Shown here one piece after another: positions 9,346 to 20,062 of a stretch of DNA of 64,000 nt. Positions within the stretch are counted from its first letter, which is position 1. Each line of letters opens with the position of its first letter. The notes under the pieces are model-generated. The model searched no databases. It had not been told where the DNA came from and saw only the letters and a list, made by a program, of their open reading frames with translations. This DNA comes from Hyaloscypha bicolor E (taxonomy: Eukaryota > Ascomycota > Leotiomycetes > Helotiales > Hyaloscyphaceae): NCBI RefSeq assembly GCF_002865645.1, contig NW_020194685.1, positions 1,761,363-1,825,362 on the forward strand, given 5' to 3'. Both the position numbers and the translations under genes were made by a program.

Positions 9346-9640
9346 GGCATACTAGAATGAATAGAGGGCTTGTTGGTTTCAACTATTATATAGCCTCAAT
9401 TGCAAATTGGTTGCTGTGTAGCGCAAGGCTGTCAAGAGCCCGCAGGTTGAACTTGTTGATGTGGATTGGGATGTTATTGCTTTATAACGAGAGATCTTAG
9501 AATGCTTAAATCCAAGCTCGAAGGCTCTGTGGTTTTGGAAAATGCTACGATATTGCTGAGAGAAGGAAATGAGGTTGAAATGCCAGAGCCTCGCGACACG
9601 CTGACCACGACGGCGACCCGAAGGTGCTGCTGACTTGCTG
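9346..9640 (-). promoter_or_regulatory. Upstream region of the NLR gene
   Basis: A TATATAATA motif on the minus strand (9392-9384) lies about 40 bp upstream of the ATG. That is close for a TATA box but possible with a very short leader. The out-of-frame ATG seven bases upstream of the start (GTATGCCATGG) could lower initiation. Nothing else is recognised. Confidence 0.35.
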
Positions 9641-9730
9641 GTCACATGATAATGCGCTTAGCTCCTTCTGGTATGTGGGGCTCGGAATCTTCTAGCGAGT
9701 GTGGAGGGGAAGCCGATTTTGTAAGCGACT

Positions 9731-9794
9731 GTACTCCATATTGTAGTACACTAAGTCGTAGTGCTTCAACTGCTACTACTCCACGTTGTAGTGC
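9731..9794. repeat. Two more 19-bp quasi-palindromes upstream of the NLR gene
   Basis: GTACTCCATATTGTAGTAC at 9731-9749 and CTACTCCACGTTGTAGTGC at 9776-9794 are the same motif as the five copies at 5047-5231. They lie about 390-450 bp upstream of the NLR start codon. I did not find it elsewhere in the window. Confidence 0.75.
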
Positions 9795-9900
9795 TGCAAA
9801 CAGACGTGCTCGACCACAGCCTCAAGGGGTCGAAATCGAACCCTTTCCATAAATAGCTTCTAGTTGAAACCCAGCAAAACAGTTTATACTATAAATGTTG

Positions 9901-10402
9901 CAAAGAGTGTGGCGACTAGGTAATGTAACTTGAAAATAGAATTGGAATTTTACATCAAATTTAAGTGGGCAATTGATAATGAAAAATAAATAAATTGTTG
10001 GCTGCACATCACGTGTCTCATGACTACTGGGAAGATGTTCCTAGGAGACTGTAGCTCCTGAGAGAACACAGCTCCCAGGAGAATGTTCCTAGGAGATCAT
10101 AGCTCCTGGGAGAATACAGCCAGGAGATCGGGATCATTCTATTGGCTGAAAGATTTTGGGTGGGTTACCAGAATCCCTTGAGCCCCAAAACCCTTGGTCT
10201 CAAAGTCCTTGGCTGCAGCTACCTGCTACAATCCCCTTGGCTACAATCCCCTCGGTCCCAAAGTACCTGGCCAAGAATTTTTTTGTCTTAGTACCCGTGC
10301 TCTCCGAGGAGACACGTGATGTGCAGCCAAAATTTTTTTTTTCATTATCAATTGCCCACTTAAATTTGAGGTAAAATCTTTACCCAGTCGCCACACGCTT
10401 TG
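9901..10402. mobile_element. Foldback/MITE-like element, 502 bp, long terminal inverted repeats
   Basis: The left arm (9901-10019, starting CAAAGAGTGTGGCGACT) and right arm (10309-10402, ending AGTCGCCACACGCTTTG) are inverted copies sharing 'AAATTTAAGTGGGCAATTG' and 'GGCTGCACATCACGTGTCTC'. A roughly 25-bp indel near the left end separates them. The centre (10020-10308) has short palindromic GTTCCTAGGAG/AGCTCCTGGGAG repeats and no coding potential. It has the structure of a non-autonomous DNA element. I could not identify a target-site duplication, so the superfamily is open. Confidence 0.8.
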
Positions 10403-10770
10403 TATTAATAGATTTCTACCAGCAGAACGAGGACCATCACGAATCACTTGACCGCAAGCCTTCCCGTCACATGACCACTGAGATTACCAATGACGAGAAA
10501 GCAAGCGAAAACCCAAGTTCGAATTTTCAACATTTAACCTTGCACATACATTCTAAAAGATGGCGAAAAACAAATAACTACGTTATATAAAGTAATACAG
10601 TGCTAGTGCCAATCCGTACCTGATACCCCTAACAGGGAGAAAACGAATAGAGAGGGCAAGATCTAGACTGCTTAGCCATGCCACTGCGGGAAAACTGTTC
10701 GCCTTTCCTAAGGTTGCTGGTAGAATTTTATCAGTACCTAGAATTTTCAATAAAACCGTAACCGTGAAAC
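10403..10770. other. Spacer, no gene recognised
   Basis: Mixed-composition intergenic DNA with no coding similarity or obvious structure on either strand. Confidence 0.4.
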
Positions 10771-10931
10771 AGTGACAGCGTGAATGGTCGATTCACGTCT
10801 TTCCAGAATGCGGGAGAATGTACCGTGTGCTAGAAGAATTCTAGCACGAATAATCTACCAGTAACAGCGTGAAGTGTCGATTCAAGACTTTCCAGAACGC
10901 GGAGAAATGTATCGTGCTAAGAGAATTCTAC
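10771..10931. repeat. Tandem ~75-bp duplication
   Basis: Two diverged direct copies, 10771-10845 and 10860-10931, share GACAGCGTGAA..GTCGATTCA, CTTTCCAGAA.GCGG and the end GAGAATTCTA/AGAATTCTA. No coding function is apparent. Confidence 0.75.
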
Positions 10932-11053
10932 TCAATTTGCGCATACAGCAGGCAAAGAAAGGAAAAGATATTGAGAATGGACCCGTCAAAAGTCACCCTC
11001 ATTGCGCAAATAAGATTCAGATAAATAGTGTATACAAACAAAGACGATAAATA

Positions 11054-11218
11054 ATGTGGTGTTTCCAACGATGGTTGCGAAGGCGCACACTTGCTCAAGA
11101 ACAGGAAGTTTCAAAAGAGGAGATGATGCACGAAGATATTATAGAACATTTTAAATACCTTAGACGTGGATACGGTGTTTGTTGTTTGCCCTCGTGCTGC
11201 ACATGGATGGCACGGTAA
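11054..11218 (+). CDS. Possible 54-aa Cys-rich small ORF
   Basis: ATG at 11054 opens 54 codons to TAA at 11216-11218. The N-terminus is basic (MWCFQRWLRRRTLAQEQE) and the end is Cys-rich (GVCCLPSCCTW). The stop lies in CACGGTAAGG, which also looks like a splice donor (G|GTAAGG), so this could be the first exon of a longer gene, with the MITE at 11248 in or beyond its intron. There is no signal-peptide-like hydrophobic start and no family I recognise. It may be a chance ORF. Confidence 0.25.
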   Translation: MWCFQRWLRRRTLAQEQEVSKEEMMHEDIIEHFKYLRRGYGVCCLPSCCTWMAR

Positions 11219-11247
11219 GGAAAAGGCTACTTGGATGTATACCTATA

Positions 11248-11691
11248 CGAAGATTGCGGCATAAAGTGACGGGATTACAGGGCATTTACGCTCGCGTAGG
11301 GGTCTTAGCGGACTCCAGGGTGCGGTTTAAGGGACTACACCCGCTATAAGCATTGTAACTCCAGGCCCGAACCCCGAAAACAAGGGCTGTGAGACATTTG
11401 CAAGGGGTTTGAAGATCTTCAGGGATTATGGTATTGCTGGCGGAGCAACTATAGCGCTCGGACGCTGTGAGAGAGCTATTATAGGACCCTTTAGCGACTC
11501 TGCCCCTGTAAGCACAGGGGACATGCCTTCTAAAGGTGTGGTACCCCTTGTTTATAGTTTATAGCGTGCTTACAGGAGAGTAGCCTGGAAATATAGGGGG
11601 CTTCAGTGGGTGAGTGTGGTAGAAAGTGGCCTGAAAATGGACTTGCAGTACGAAGGCCCTGTAATCCCGTTACTTTATGCCGCAATCTTCG
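11248..11691. mobile_element. MITE, 444 bp, 36-bp TIRs, TA flanks
   Basis: The left TIR (11248-11283, starting CGAAGATTGCGGCATAAAGT) and right TIR (11656-11691) are 36-bp inverted repeats with one mismatch. TA dinucleotides flank both sides (11246-11247 and 11692-11693). This is the layout of non-autonomous Tc1/mariner-type elements, which duplicate TA. The interior carries no reading frame of note. Confidence 0.88.
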
Positions 11692-11775
11692 TAATTATAC
11701 TGGGCAATTAAGAACAAATGCAAAATTTGGCAACCCCTCTGGAAATATATTCTATCGCCGTCGCTGAAGCATGAT

Positions 11776-14245
11776 TTATGTGATCAATCTCTCAGCCGGA
11801 CCGCGTGAAACGGTTCCGTGAAACCTTTCTGCGTGAACCAGTAACTGTACTCGGTCCTCCAGCCTGACGTTGTGAGTCTGACAGTCAATATGTGCCCCTC
11901 TTTGTAACTTGCTCACATGCTTCCTCAGAAAGTGCCTGCTTAAGGAGCCTGGGGTCGCGAAAGAGGCAATCCTCTCGTGCAATGTCAACGCGGGATTCCC
12001 AAGACAGATCCAACATGTGGTCGGCCTCTTTTGTCCCTCAATAGATCTTATTGCTTTGCTTAGAGCTTCAGGCTCTTCGCCTTGGGTGACTATAAGACTA
12101 TTATCCTTTACCGGACGTCCAAGCTAAATGTGACGGGGAGGAGGCCTTTCCTCTACGCCATAATACGCTATTATGGCGCTAATTACCGCGATTCTCCGTT
12201 GAGTCTCGTTCTCGAGGGTCGTCTCCGGAAGTATTAAGATAGCGTCTATTAAAAGGAGGTATTCCGGTATTAACTAATCTAATTACTCTAATACGTCTCG
12301 CATATTCTTATTAACTATCTTCCCAGATAACTGCCGCTTGCTATTAATTACTGGCTACTCCTTCTTGAAATAGTCTATAAGGTTAACTAAGAGAAGCCTC
12401 CGCTACTACTACTTCTCGCTCTAAAGGCAATAATGAATCTTCTAGTATTTTTCTTCTTTTTTTAAATCTCGTAGGGCCCCTAATAGTTTTGCTATGTAAT
12501 AGTATAATTTAATAATACTTGGATAGTAATTAATGAATAAAGATTACTCTATAATTAATTTCCGTGGCTAATAGAGATTAATTGAGTGGCTTATTAAGTA
12601 TGTAAATCTTATTAGGTCCCGCTAAGACACTTGGCCATAATAGATATTCTGGATATTAATATTAATATTCTAATTAAGGTAGTATTTAAGAAATGTATTA
12701 ATACTAGAATATTAAAGAATAAGATTCTAAAGCGAATTACTAATATTAGCTATATAAAAAAAAATTGAGATTAGTTAATAGCCCGTAAGGTTTAAAGATT
12801 AATACTTATGGCTTTTATTTAGTACCTTGGCTACTTTATTATAGAGGATATATAGCTTTATTACCTATATAAATCTTATAATCTGGCTACCTATCTTTAC
12901 CTAATAGTAAACTAAATTAGAGAATAATTATAATTACTATATAAGAGAAATACTATAAGTAGTCTCTATAACTTGGCAAAGTATAAAATTATTATTTAAC
13001 TTGTCCTTGAGTAGGAGCTATTACTTATTTATACTATTAAGAATATTTAAACTATATAGTTTTTCTAGGGAAATAATACTAGAAGATTTAAATACTCGAA
13101 TTTTAAAAAGTATACCGAGTATAAAGATATAAGGGCTAAGTACGAGTATTAGGTTATAGATAATCTCTGGGATCTTAAACTTATTACTAGAGACTATTTA
13201 GTTTATATCTAGAAAGGAAAAATAGAGAAATATATATATTCTTTATACCGAGAAATTCCTTAGTAAACTTAGCTATTAGCTTAATAAAGAGTTATAAATA
13301 GGGGCTATTATAATCCCGGATTAGAGTTAATTTGAGGTATTAGTATTAAAGTTAGATAAGAGCCTCTAGGTAATTACTAGTAATACCCGTAAGCTAATAA
13401 AAGAGGATTAATTAGATCCGAAGGGAGCAAGCTAGCTAAGCTTAAATAATATCTCTCGTATAGCTAATAATATATAGATATATTTGGCCGGATCCTTAAT
13501 ATATATTATAGTACTTTCCTGCTTTATATTATTAAGTATTTTCTCTTTAGTAATAGCCTTAAAAACCTGAGATCTATTAGTATATAACCTTACTTTAAAA
13601 GGCTTTACTAAAAGTTATAGGATATCTTATATCTTGATCTTATACTTGAATTATACTATTAATCTTCTTACTAATCTCGAGCCCATATACTATAAGGTAC
13701 TATTTCCAGAATATCTCTAGTAAGCTTATATGCTTAATTCCGGGCCGCCTCTGTCCTTCTTTCCCTTATTATTAGTTATATATCTAGTATAGGAAGCTAT
13801 AGAGAAAGTTGGCCGAGACTTCCTAGAAATATAGGGCCGGATCCTGTCTAATAAAAATATAATACCTAGAAATAAAGAAATATTAGTAGAGTTTTCCTAT
13901 ATTATTAATTAGATTTGACTTACTAATTATAATAGTTCTTGACCTAGTCAAGACGACTTTATATCTTGGGGCTATAATGCTTCTGCCGGAACCGTCCTAT
14001 ATCGAGATTGGCTACTATAGTAAGGTAATATTTAGGCGGGTATTATACCTTATTATTAAAGAGATTATTATTATTATTAGTATTACTATTGACCTCTAGA
14101 GCGCTGTCTAGATTAGTATTACTAGTTGTATCCGCTTTATTATCGCTATTATCGAAAAGGTTATTTATATCGGAGTCGCTTATACTATCGGACTCGTCGT
14201 TAATAGATAAGTAATTTTTATTATATCGAGGCTGGTATATTCTTA
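11776..14245 (-). pseudogene. DUF3435 (FluG-like / tyrosine recombinase family) gene, RIP-degraded
   Basis: A single minus-strand frame can be followed with many stops from about 14245 to TGA near 11776, about 820 codons. The N-terminal part has 'YPPKYYLTIVANLD' and 'RFRQKHYSPK' (about 14040-13955), typical of DUF3435. The C-terminal part has 'PVINSKRQLSG' (about 12350-12315), 'LPETTLENETQRR' (about 12228-12190), then a C2H2-like tail: 'CWICLGNPALTLHERIASF', 'SLSRHFLRKH', 'HIDCQ' and 'HAERFHGTVS'. TAG/TAA stops replace expected Gln codons throughout 12123-14060 (for example 'E*PVIN', 'DVLE*LD*L'). The last ~115 codons are open and of normal composition. DUF3435 includes Starship captain recombinases. 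Whether this copy had the catalytic residues cannot be judged after RIP. The start codon is uncertain (ATG may have become ATA). Confidence 0.85.
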
Positions 14246-14746
14246 TACAGAGCTTGGGTGAGGGTAGGAGATGGCAGATCGAGATGTCGAGACGGTTACT
14301 AACAGGATTAAGGAGGGTAGAAGGGTGATTGCAATAGAGGAGAAGGGACGACTATTGCCACGAGAGCTCGATTGAAAGATGAGGTTTTGAGGTGGGGAGA
14401 AGAGGAGGGTTGGGAGACAAGTGAATGGATAATGGGTACTGAGAAGTCGGGATGGAGAGGGTGGAGGACGAGGGCACTCTTTAAGTACATCTTCAGAATC
14501 GAGTGGGCCTAGAGGGTGCTTCTTCTGGCTTCTTCGCGACCCCCCAGAAACGGGGGGGTTCGACGTCGAGAAGATGGCACGAAATATCGAAGACCAACTC
14601 TCGCGTAGGCGGCTAATGGGTGCACGGCGCCTGGCATGAGCGGGGTATCACCAGTAGAAAAGAGGGTGCGCGGTTAGCCGAGAGCTGGTTAGCAGACCTG
14701 CAAAAACAGCAACCAAACCCCCCCGAAAACAGCAGCTTGCTAACCG
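14246..14746. other. GC-rich, RIP-free island upstream of the DUF3435 gene
   Basis: About 500 bp of normal-composition DNA lie between the RIP-mutated DUF3435 body and the AT-rich retrotransposon block. It contains a C-run/G-run hairpin (about 14536-14562), a run of eight C in AAACCCCCCCCG (14717-14724 region), and short inverted repeats of CGGTTAGC/GCTAACCG (about 14671 and 14740). No protein similarity. Its position makes it the promoter or 5' flank of the DUF3435 gene, and a candidate element end. Confidence 0.65.
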
Positions 14747-14759
14747 TTACACCGTGTAA
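14747..14759. other. Palindrome TTACACCGTGTAA at a sharp composition boundary
   Basis: A 13-bp perfect palindrome (odd centre) sits exactly where GC-normal DNA changes to TA-rich repeats. It fits the pattern TTAC(N7)A reported as a target site for some Starship elements. The pattern is short and could occur by chance. Confidence 0.4.
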
Positions 14760-14760
14760 T

Positions 14761-16519
14761 AAAGAATATTTTAATTTACTTTTTAATATTTAAAACTAAT
14801 ATTTAATATAGCCTGAAATTCTCTTTCTATTACTTTTAGTTATATAAAAGATTTCTATATTTTAAAAGATTTTATTTCTTATTTTAAAATATATTTTCTA
14901 TTCTAGTTATTAAATAAATATTAAAACCAGAAATTATATATTTAATAAAAAGAACTAATAATAAACTATTAGAAAATAGACCTATATCGAGAATTATAAT
15001 ATAAAGAATAACTTTATTATTAATTCCTTTCTATATACTAGCTCTATTAATAATACTATTTCTAAATATAATTCTACTAATTCTAAATTAGATTCGAATA
15101 AAAAGCTAAAACTAGTATTAGTTATTTCTATTTCTTAGAAACTAAAAATTAAATACTTTTATAAATAGAATACTTAAAATAGCTATTATTAAATAAAAGA
15201 CTTTTTAGCTAGTATTATTTATTTTATAAATACTTTATATTAGAAGAAACTATATATAAAAAGAAAACTAATAAAAGCTCTTATTATTAAAATTATTAGT
15301 ATTAGATTTATAAATATATATTATAACTTCTAATAATCCAAAAACAAAGCCTTTATTATAAGCTTCTATAAGATTAATAGCCTTTTTAAATAATAAAAAA
15401 AGTATCTTTTAAAAACTAATATTAAAGATTTTATTATTTTCGAATAATATATTAAGTTTAATAATACTTTTTCTAAAAAAGCTTCTAATATTTTATTCCT
15501 TTATTAGTTATATAATTATAAGATATAATTAAAAAAGAAAATAGAGAAATATCTGAAATATAGTTTTTTATATAAGATAATAATAATAGAATTAGAGGCT
15601 ATAAAGAAATATTTTCTAGAGAACCTTAATAAAGGCTTTATTATTTCTAGTTAATTACTATTTATAGCTTTTATTCTTTTTATAAGAAAGTTTAATAGAA
15701 GTTAATAGTTCTATATTAACTATTAAAAGCTTAACTAAATTACTTATAAGAATTATTATTCTTTTTCTCTTATTAATAAAACTTTAGCTAAAATTAGCTA
15801 GACTAAAATCTTTATAAAGCTTAATATCTAGTAGGCTTTCTATTAAATTTATATAGATTTTAAATTAGAAGAATTAATAATATTTTATATATATTATAAA
15901 TTATATAAATATAAGGTTTTATTTTTTAGATTAATTAATAAGCTAGTTATTTACTAGTATTATATAAATAATATTTTATTTAATTATTTTAATAACTTTT
16001 ATATAACTTATTTTAATAATATTTTTATTTATTCTAATAATAAATTAGAATATAAATTCTATATAAAAAAGTCCTTTAGTATTTCTAGAATATAGATTTA
16101 TAAATGAATTTTAAGAAATATAAATTCTATATTATATATATAAAATACTTTAGCTTTATTATTTTTATAAATAATATTAAAGTTAATTCTAAAAAGATTA
16201 TTATTATAAAAAATTAGAAAGCTTTTTGAATTATAAAAGAAATATAAATCTTTTTAGGGTTTTATAACTTTTATAAAAGATTTATTTATAATTATAGTAA
16301 AATTACTAAACTTTTATTAAATCTTATATATATAAATATTTTCTTTTTATTTAATAAGATTTATTAAAATACTTTTAAAAAGCTTAAAGCCTATCTTATA
16401 TTATTAGATTAATTTTATTATTATAATTCAGAATAATAATTAATATTTTAAATAATATTATTACTAATATTCTTTTTTAATAATATAATAATAAATAATA
16501 TTCTATAATATTTTTCTAT
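14761..16519 (+). mobile_element. Heavily RIP-degraded Ty3/Gypsy pol fragment
   Basis: Extremely TA-rich. A plus-strand frame between about 15770 and 16420 still shows reverse-transcriptase order: 'TKIFIKLNIQQAFYQI' (ancestral TKLDIRxAFHxI), then 'YINNILF', then 'YFNNIFIYSN', where YLDD has become YFNN. This is one of the oldest and most degraded copies in the window. No LTR pair could be assigned. Confidence 0.6.
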
Positions 16520-16850
16520 AATATATATATTAATAGTAAATATCTAACTTGATTTAATAGTCTAATTAGACTAGTATTTATATGGGATTATATTTTCTAA
16601 TTAGAACTAGTATTTCTATATATTTAGTAAAATACTAGATTTTATATATAAAGATATATAAGTTTAGAAAATAAATATTAATTAGTTTTTTACTAAAAAC
16701 TAGTTTTTAAAATTAATTATATTTTTATATTTTATTTTATATTTTATTTTATATTTTATTTTATATTTTATTTTATATTTCATTTTATATTTTATTTTAT
16801 ATTTTATTTTATATTTTATATTTTATTTTAATTATTTATATAATATTTTA
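16520..16850. repeat. ~330-bp dispersed repeat, copy 1, with (ATTTTATATTTT)n tail
   Basis: Strongly similar in direct orientation to 43674-43990 (shared TTCTAATTAGAACTAGTATTT and following bases). It ends in a tandem ATTTTATATTTT array at about 16725-16825. Probably a solo LTR or LTR remnant; the termini are unclear. Confidence 0.65.
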
Positions 16851-17414
16851 TTATATTATATATTTTATATATTAATTAATCTAATTTATAAAAAGCAGTT
16901 TACTATAAAATAATTAAAAGAATTTATTAGAAATATAAAAAATATTTGAAATATTATAATTTCTATAATTTCTATAATTTTTATAATTTTCTATTAAAAA
17001 TAATTTTAGAAAATATACTAGAAAGCTTAATAAAATATATAAAATATCTGAAATAGCTAGAATAGCCTATAAGAGAATAAAAATATTATTATATAAATAA
17101 TTTATAAAAGTAAAAAACTTTATTTCTATTTTTATAAATATAGAAATTATTAATATATTATAATAAAGATATATAAAAAGCCTAGGATTTTATTTTAAGA
17201 ATAAAATATTAATTTCGCCTTAATTATAAATATTATTATTTAAATAATATATTTAATATTAATTATTATATTCTAGTATTTAAATTAAAGCTATATTATT
17301 AGTTAAATATTTTTAAAAAAAATATATAAGAAGTCTAGAATATATTATATAAAAGTAGTTTAAAGCCTACTTTTTTAAATCTATTTATAATATTAATAAT
17401 TAATATATAAGTAT
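16851..17414. other. Degraded AT-rich repeat DNA
   Basis: No family assigned. This is the left flank of Gypsy element C. Confidence 0.4.
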
Positions 17415-17687
17415 TATTATAATTCCCAGATATCTAGTATCTGAGATATTTTACTAGATACTAGATATTTCCTAGATATATATAATACAGCTACTTTACT
17501 AGAGAAATATACTTGAAATATACTAGAGATATTTAGAAGGCTAGCCCCTTTAGAACTAGTATACTATAAGATATATATACTTTCTTATAGCCTTCTATAT
17601 TCTAGTTTTCTCTTTCTTAGCTTTAAATTATTTTTATAAGAAACCTTCTATCTTACTTTCCAAGCCCTAAATACTATACCTATAATA
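17415..17687 (+). repeat. 5' LTR of Gypsy C (273 bp)
   Basis: Starts TATTATAATTCCCAGATATC (ancestral TG... probably became TA...) and ends CTATAATA. It aligns over its whole length with 39197-39470 (274 bp) and, inverted, with 51931-52204. Confidence 0.88.
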
Positions 17688-17699
17688 GTATTTAAAGCT

Positions 17700-20057
17700 T
17701 ACTTCCTTTAATTCTATAAAGGATTTTAAATAAACTAATTTAGAACTATTAGTAATATAGGTATTACTAAGATAATAGAACCTTAGAAATATAAATAATA
17801 AATTCCAGAATAATAAAAGCAAAAAGCTTTAGAATTCTTAGAGAAATCAGGTATTTATATTTTTATAAATATATACTAGTAATATATTAGAAATCTCCTA
17901 AAAACCCGAAAATTAAAGAATCTTAAATAAAGGCTACTCTTTAACCAAGTTCTAGAATAATAGGCACTTATAGGCCAGTAACCTAATTACTACTCTCAAG
18001 CCCTATCTTATAACCTTATAGACTCTATATATATACTAGTAATAAAACTACTAGAAAGAATATAGTAAAAGAAAAATATAATAAGTTAATTTCCCAGAAT
18101 ATTATATAACTAGGAACTATATTAACTTCTATTAAGGCTTCTAGTAAAGCTCTTACTAGTTTAAGTTATTTCGTTAGTAGCCCTTCCTAAACTAAATATC
18201 TTATTAATATTCCTAGAGAATTTATAAATAAGTCTATAGAAATAGAACTCTCTATTTTTATTATAAAGCTTCTAGAAACTAATAACTATATTATTACTAG
18301 AGAATTATATAAATAGGCCAAGAAACCTAATACCTTATTCTCAAATATTAATATTATTATAAAAAGCTACCGGGAGAATATCTAAAAAGCTATTTTATAT
18401 AAGAATACCTATAATTATAATAAAGCTATTTTTGAGAATACTAAGTTCTATAATACTAAGCTCGAGAATAATATTAAATACTATATAGCTATAATAGATT
18501 GGCTTATAATAGCTCTAACTATTTCTATTTTGCTTGCTTTAGCTATTTCGAACTTCTTTTAAAAGAATTCCGAACTATTTCTTACTTATTTCTATCTAGG
18601 ATTTCCTATATCTTATATTTTCTTTAGAAATACTAGAGTTACTAAGCTCTTAGATCTAATTCTCTTTACTAGAAATTATACTATTTTTAATAACTAGCTA
18701 GTTTAGATTAAGAATAAGCTATAAGGAAATACTAATTTATATTTTTTAGAGAATCTCAAAATTATTTATATTTCTAGTAAATTTATTAGTAATACTCTTG
18801 CCCTAACTAATTCTTATATAAATAAAAATAGTTCGAATTAGTATTATTAGCTCTTAGTGTTCTATTCCTATCTAAAGAAGCTATACTCTAACCCTAATAA
18901 GATATAGAATACTTATTATAACTTTAGTAAGCTTTAAATATATTCTAGTTAAGTATTTCAGGAGTTCTATACTTTTTTCTTATAATTATCTATAGAAAAT
19001 AATATTAGTTTTTAAGATATTAAGTATAAACTAAATAAGAAGCTCTTATTAAAGCTTTAGAAATTAGTATATATATATTATAATAATTTTTCTATTAATA
19101 TTACTTGTTTTACTTAGTACTATATTACTAATAATTAGTAAATTAAGGCTATATATAAGAAAACTAAGAAATATAAGAAAATAGGAACTATTCTAGTCAA
19201 GTTTATTTCTAGTACTATATTTCTATATATTTCTAAGAAATATACTTCTAAGAAAAAGCCTAAGGAGCCCATATTAATTACTCTTATTAAGTATATATCT
19301 CCTTATAAATATAAGTAATATCTTATAAAGATTAAGGATTTCTTAATTATTAAGTACTTTAATTATAATAAGTTTAATTACTATATTAGATATTATCTAA
19401 TTCTATATAATAAGAAAACCAAGGTAACTCTTTCTAGAATTAAGCCGGGCTTAGTTCTTATTCTATTAAAATATATTATTCTAGTAAAATATTTAGAGAA
19501 TTTAAGCTCTAATTCTGTATAAAACCGAGAAATAAGTATTTCTAAAAAAAGTCTCTATTTTAGGAATTTATAATATGGATTTAGTAAAGATTAATTTAAT
19601 TTATCTAATAAAAAGAAATACTCTTATAATACTTTATATTATTAGTATAAATAAATTAGGAATTAAGTTTTTTTCTCTTATTAATACTAGAGCTAATAGT
19701 TATACTTTTATTAATATAAAGCTTATTTAGTTTATAAAGTAATTCTTAGAAATAGAACTATAACTTCTTTTCTTATTCTATATTATATACGGTTTTAATA
19801 AAAAGCTAGCTAAGTTTACTAAAAAATATATAAAAGTCTTATTTCTAATTAATAAATAAAGTATTAATATACCTATAATTATCCTAAATCTTAGAGATTA
19901 TAATATTATTCTTAATAGAAAATAAGTAATATATATTAATATTCTAATTAACTATAAAAGATATAGGCTTATATAGCTAAAGAATAAGCCTAAATCTATA
20001 TAATTCGGTTATATTATTAGTACTTTATAGTAATAGCTAGAGAAGTAACCTAATATA
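17700..20057 (+). pseudogene. gag and protease of Gypsy C
   Basis: A long Gln-to-stop-riddled frame encodes a retrotransposon gag. A CCHC-like zinc knuckle sits at about 19362-19420 ('KYFNYNKFNYYIRYYLI', Cys to Tyr by C-to-T/G-to-A change). An aspartic-protease motif follows at about 19675-19710 ('LINTRANSYTFIN', ancestral DTGA). Coding stops where element A is inserted. No function is expected. Confidence 0.7.
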
Positions 20058-20062
20058 ATAAG

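Noticed and set aside
9822..9850. Sequence GGGTTCGATTTCGACCCC (minus strand) resembling a pol III B box / tRNA T-arm
   Set aside because: No acceptor stem, anticodon arm or A box at the right distance. Probably a chance palindrome.
9379..9852. Open frames of 68-88 codons on both strands between the NLR gene and the foldback element
   Set aside because: No recognisable motif and low-complexity composition. They overlap promoter and repeat sequence and look like chance ORFs.
10156..10447. Open frames of ~70 codons inside the foldback element
   Set aside because: They lie across the element core and right arm, with no similarity; not genes.
14308..14490. A 60-codon minus-strand frame in the GC-rich island
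   Set aside because: Low-complexity Pro/Ser/His sequence out of frame with DUF3435; likely chance.
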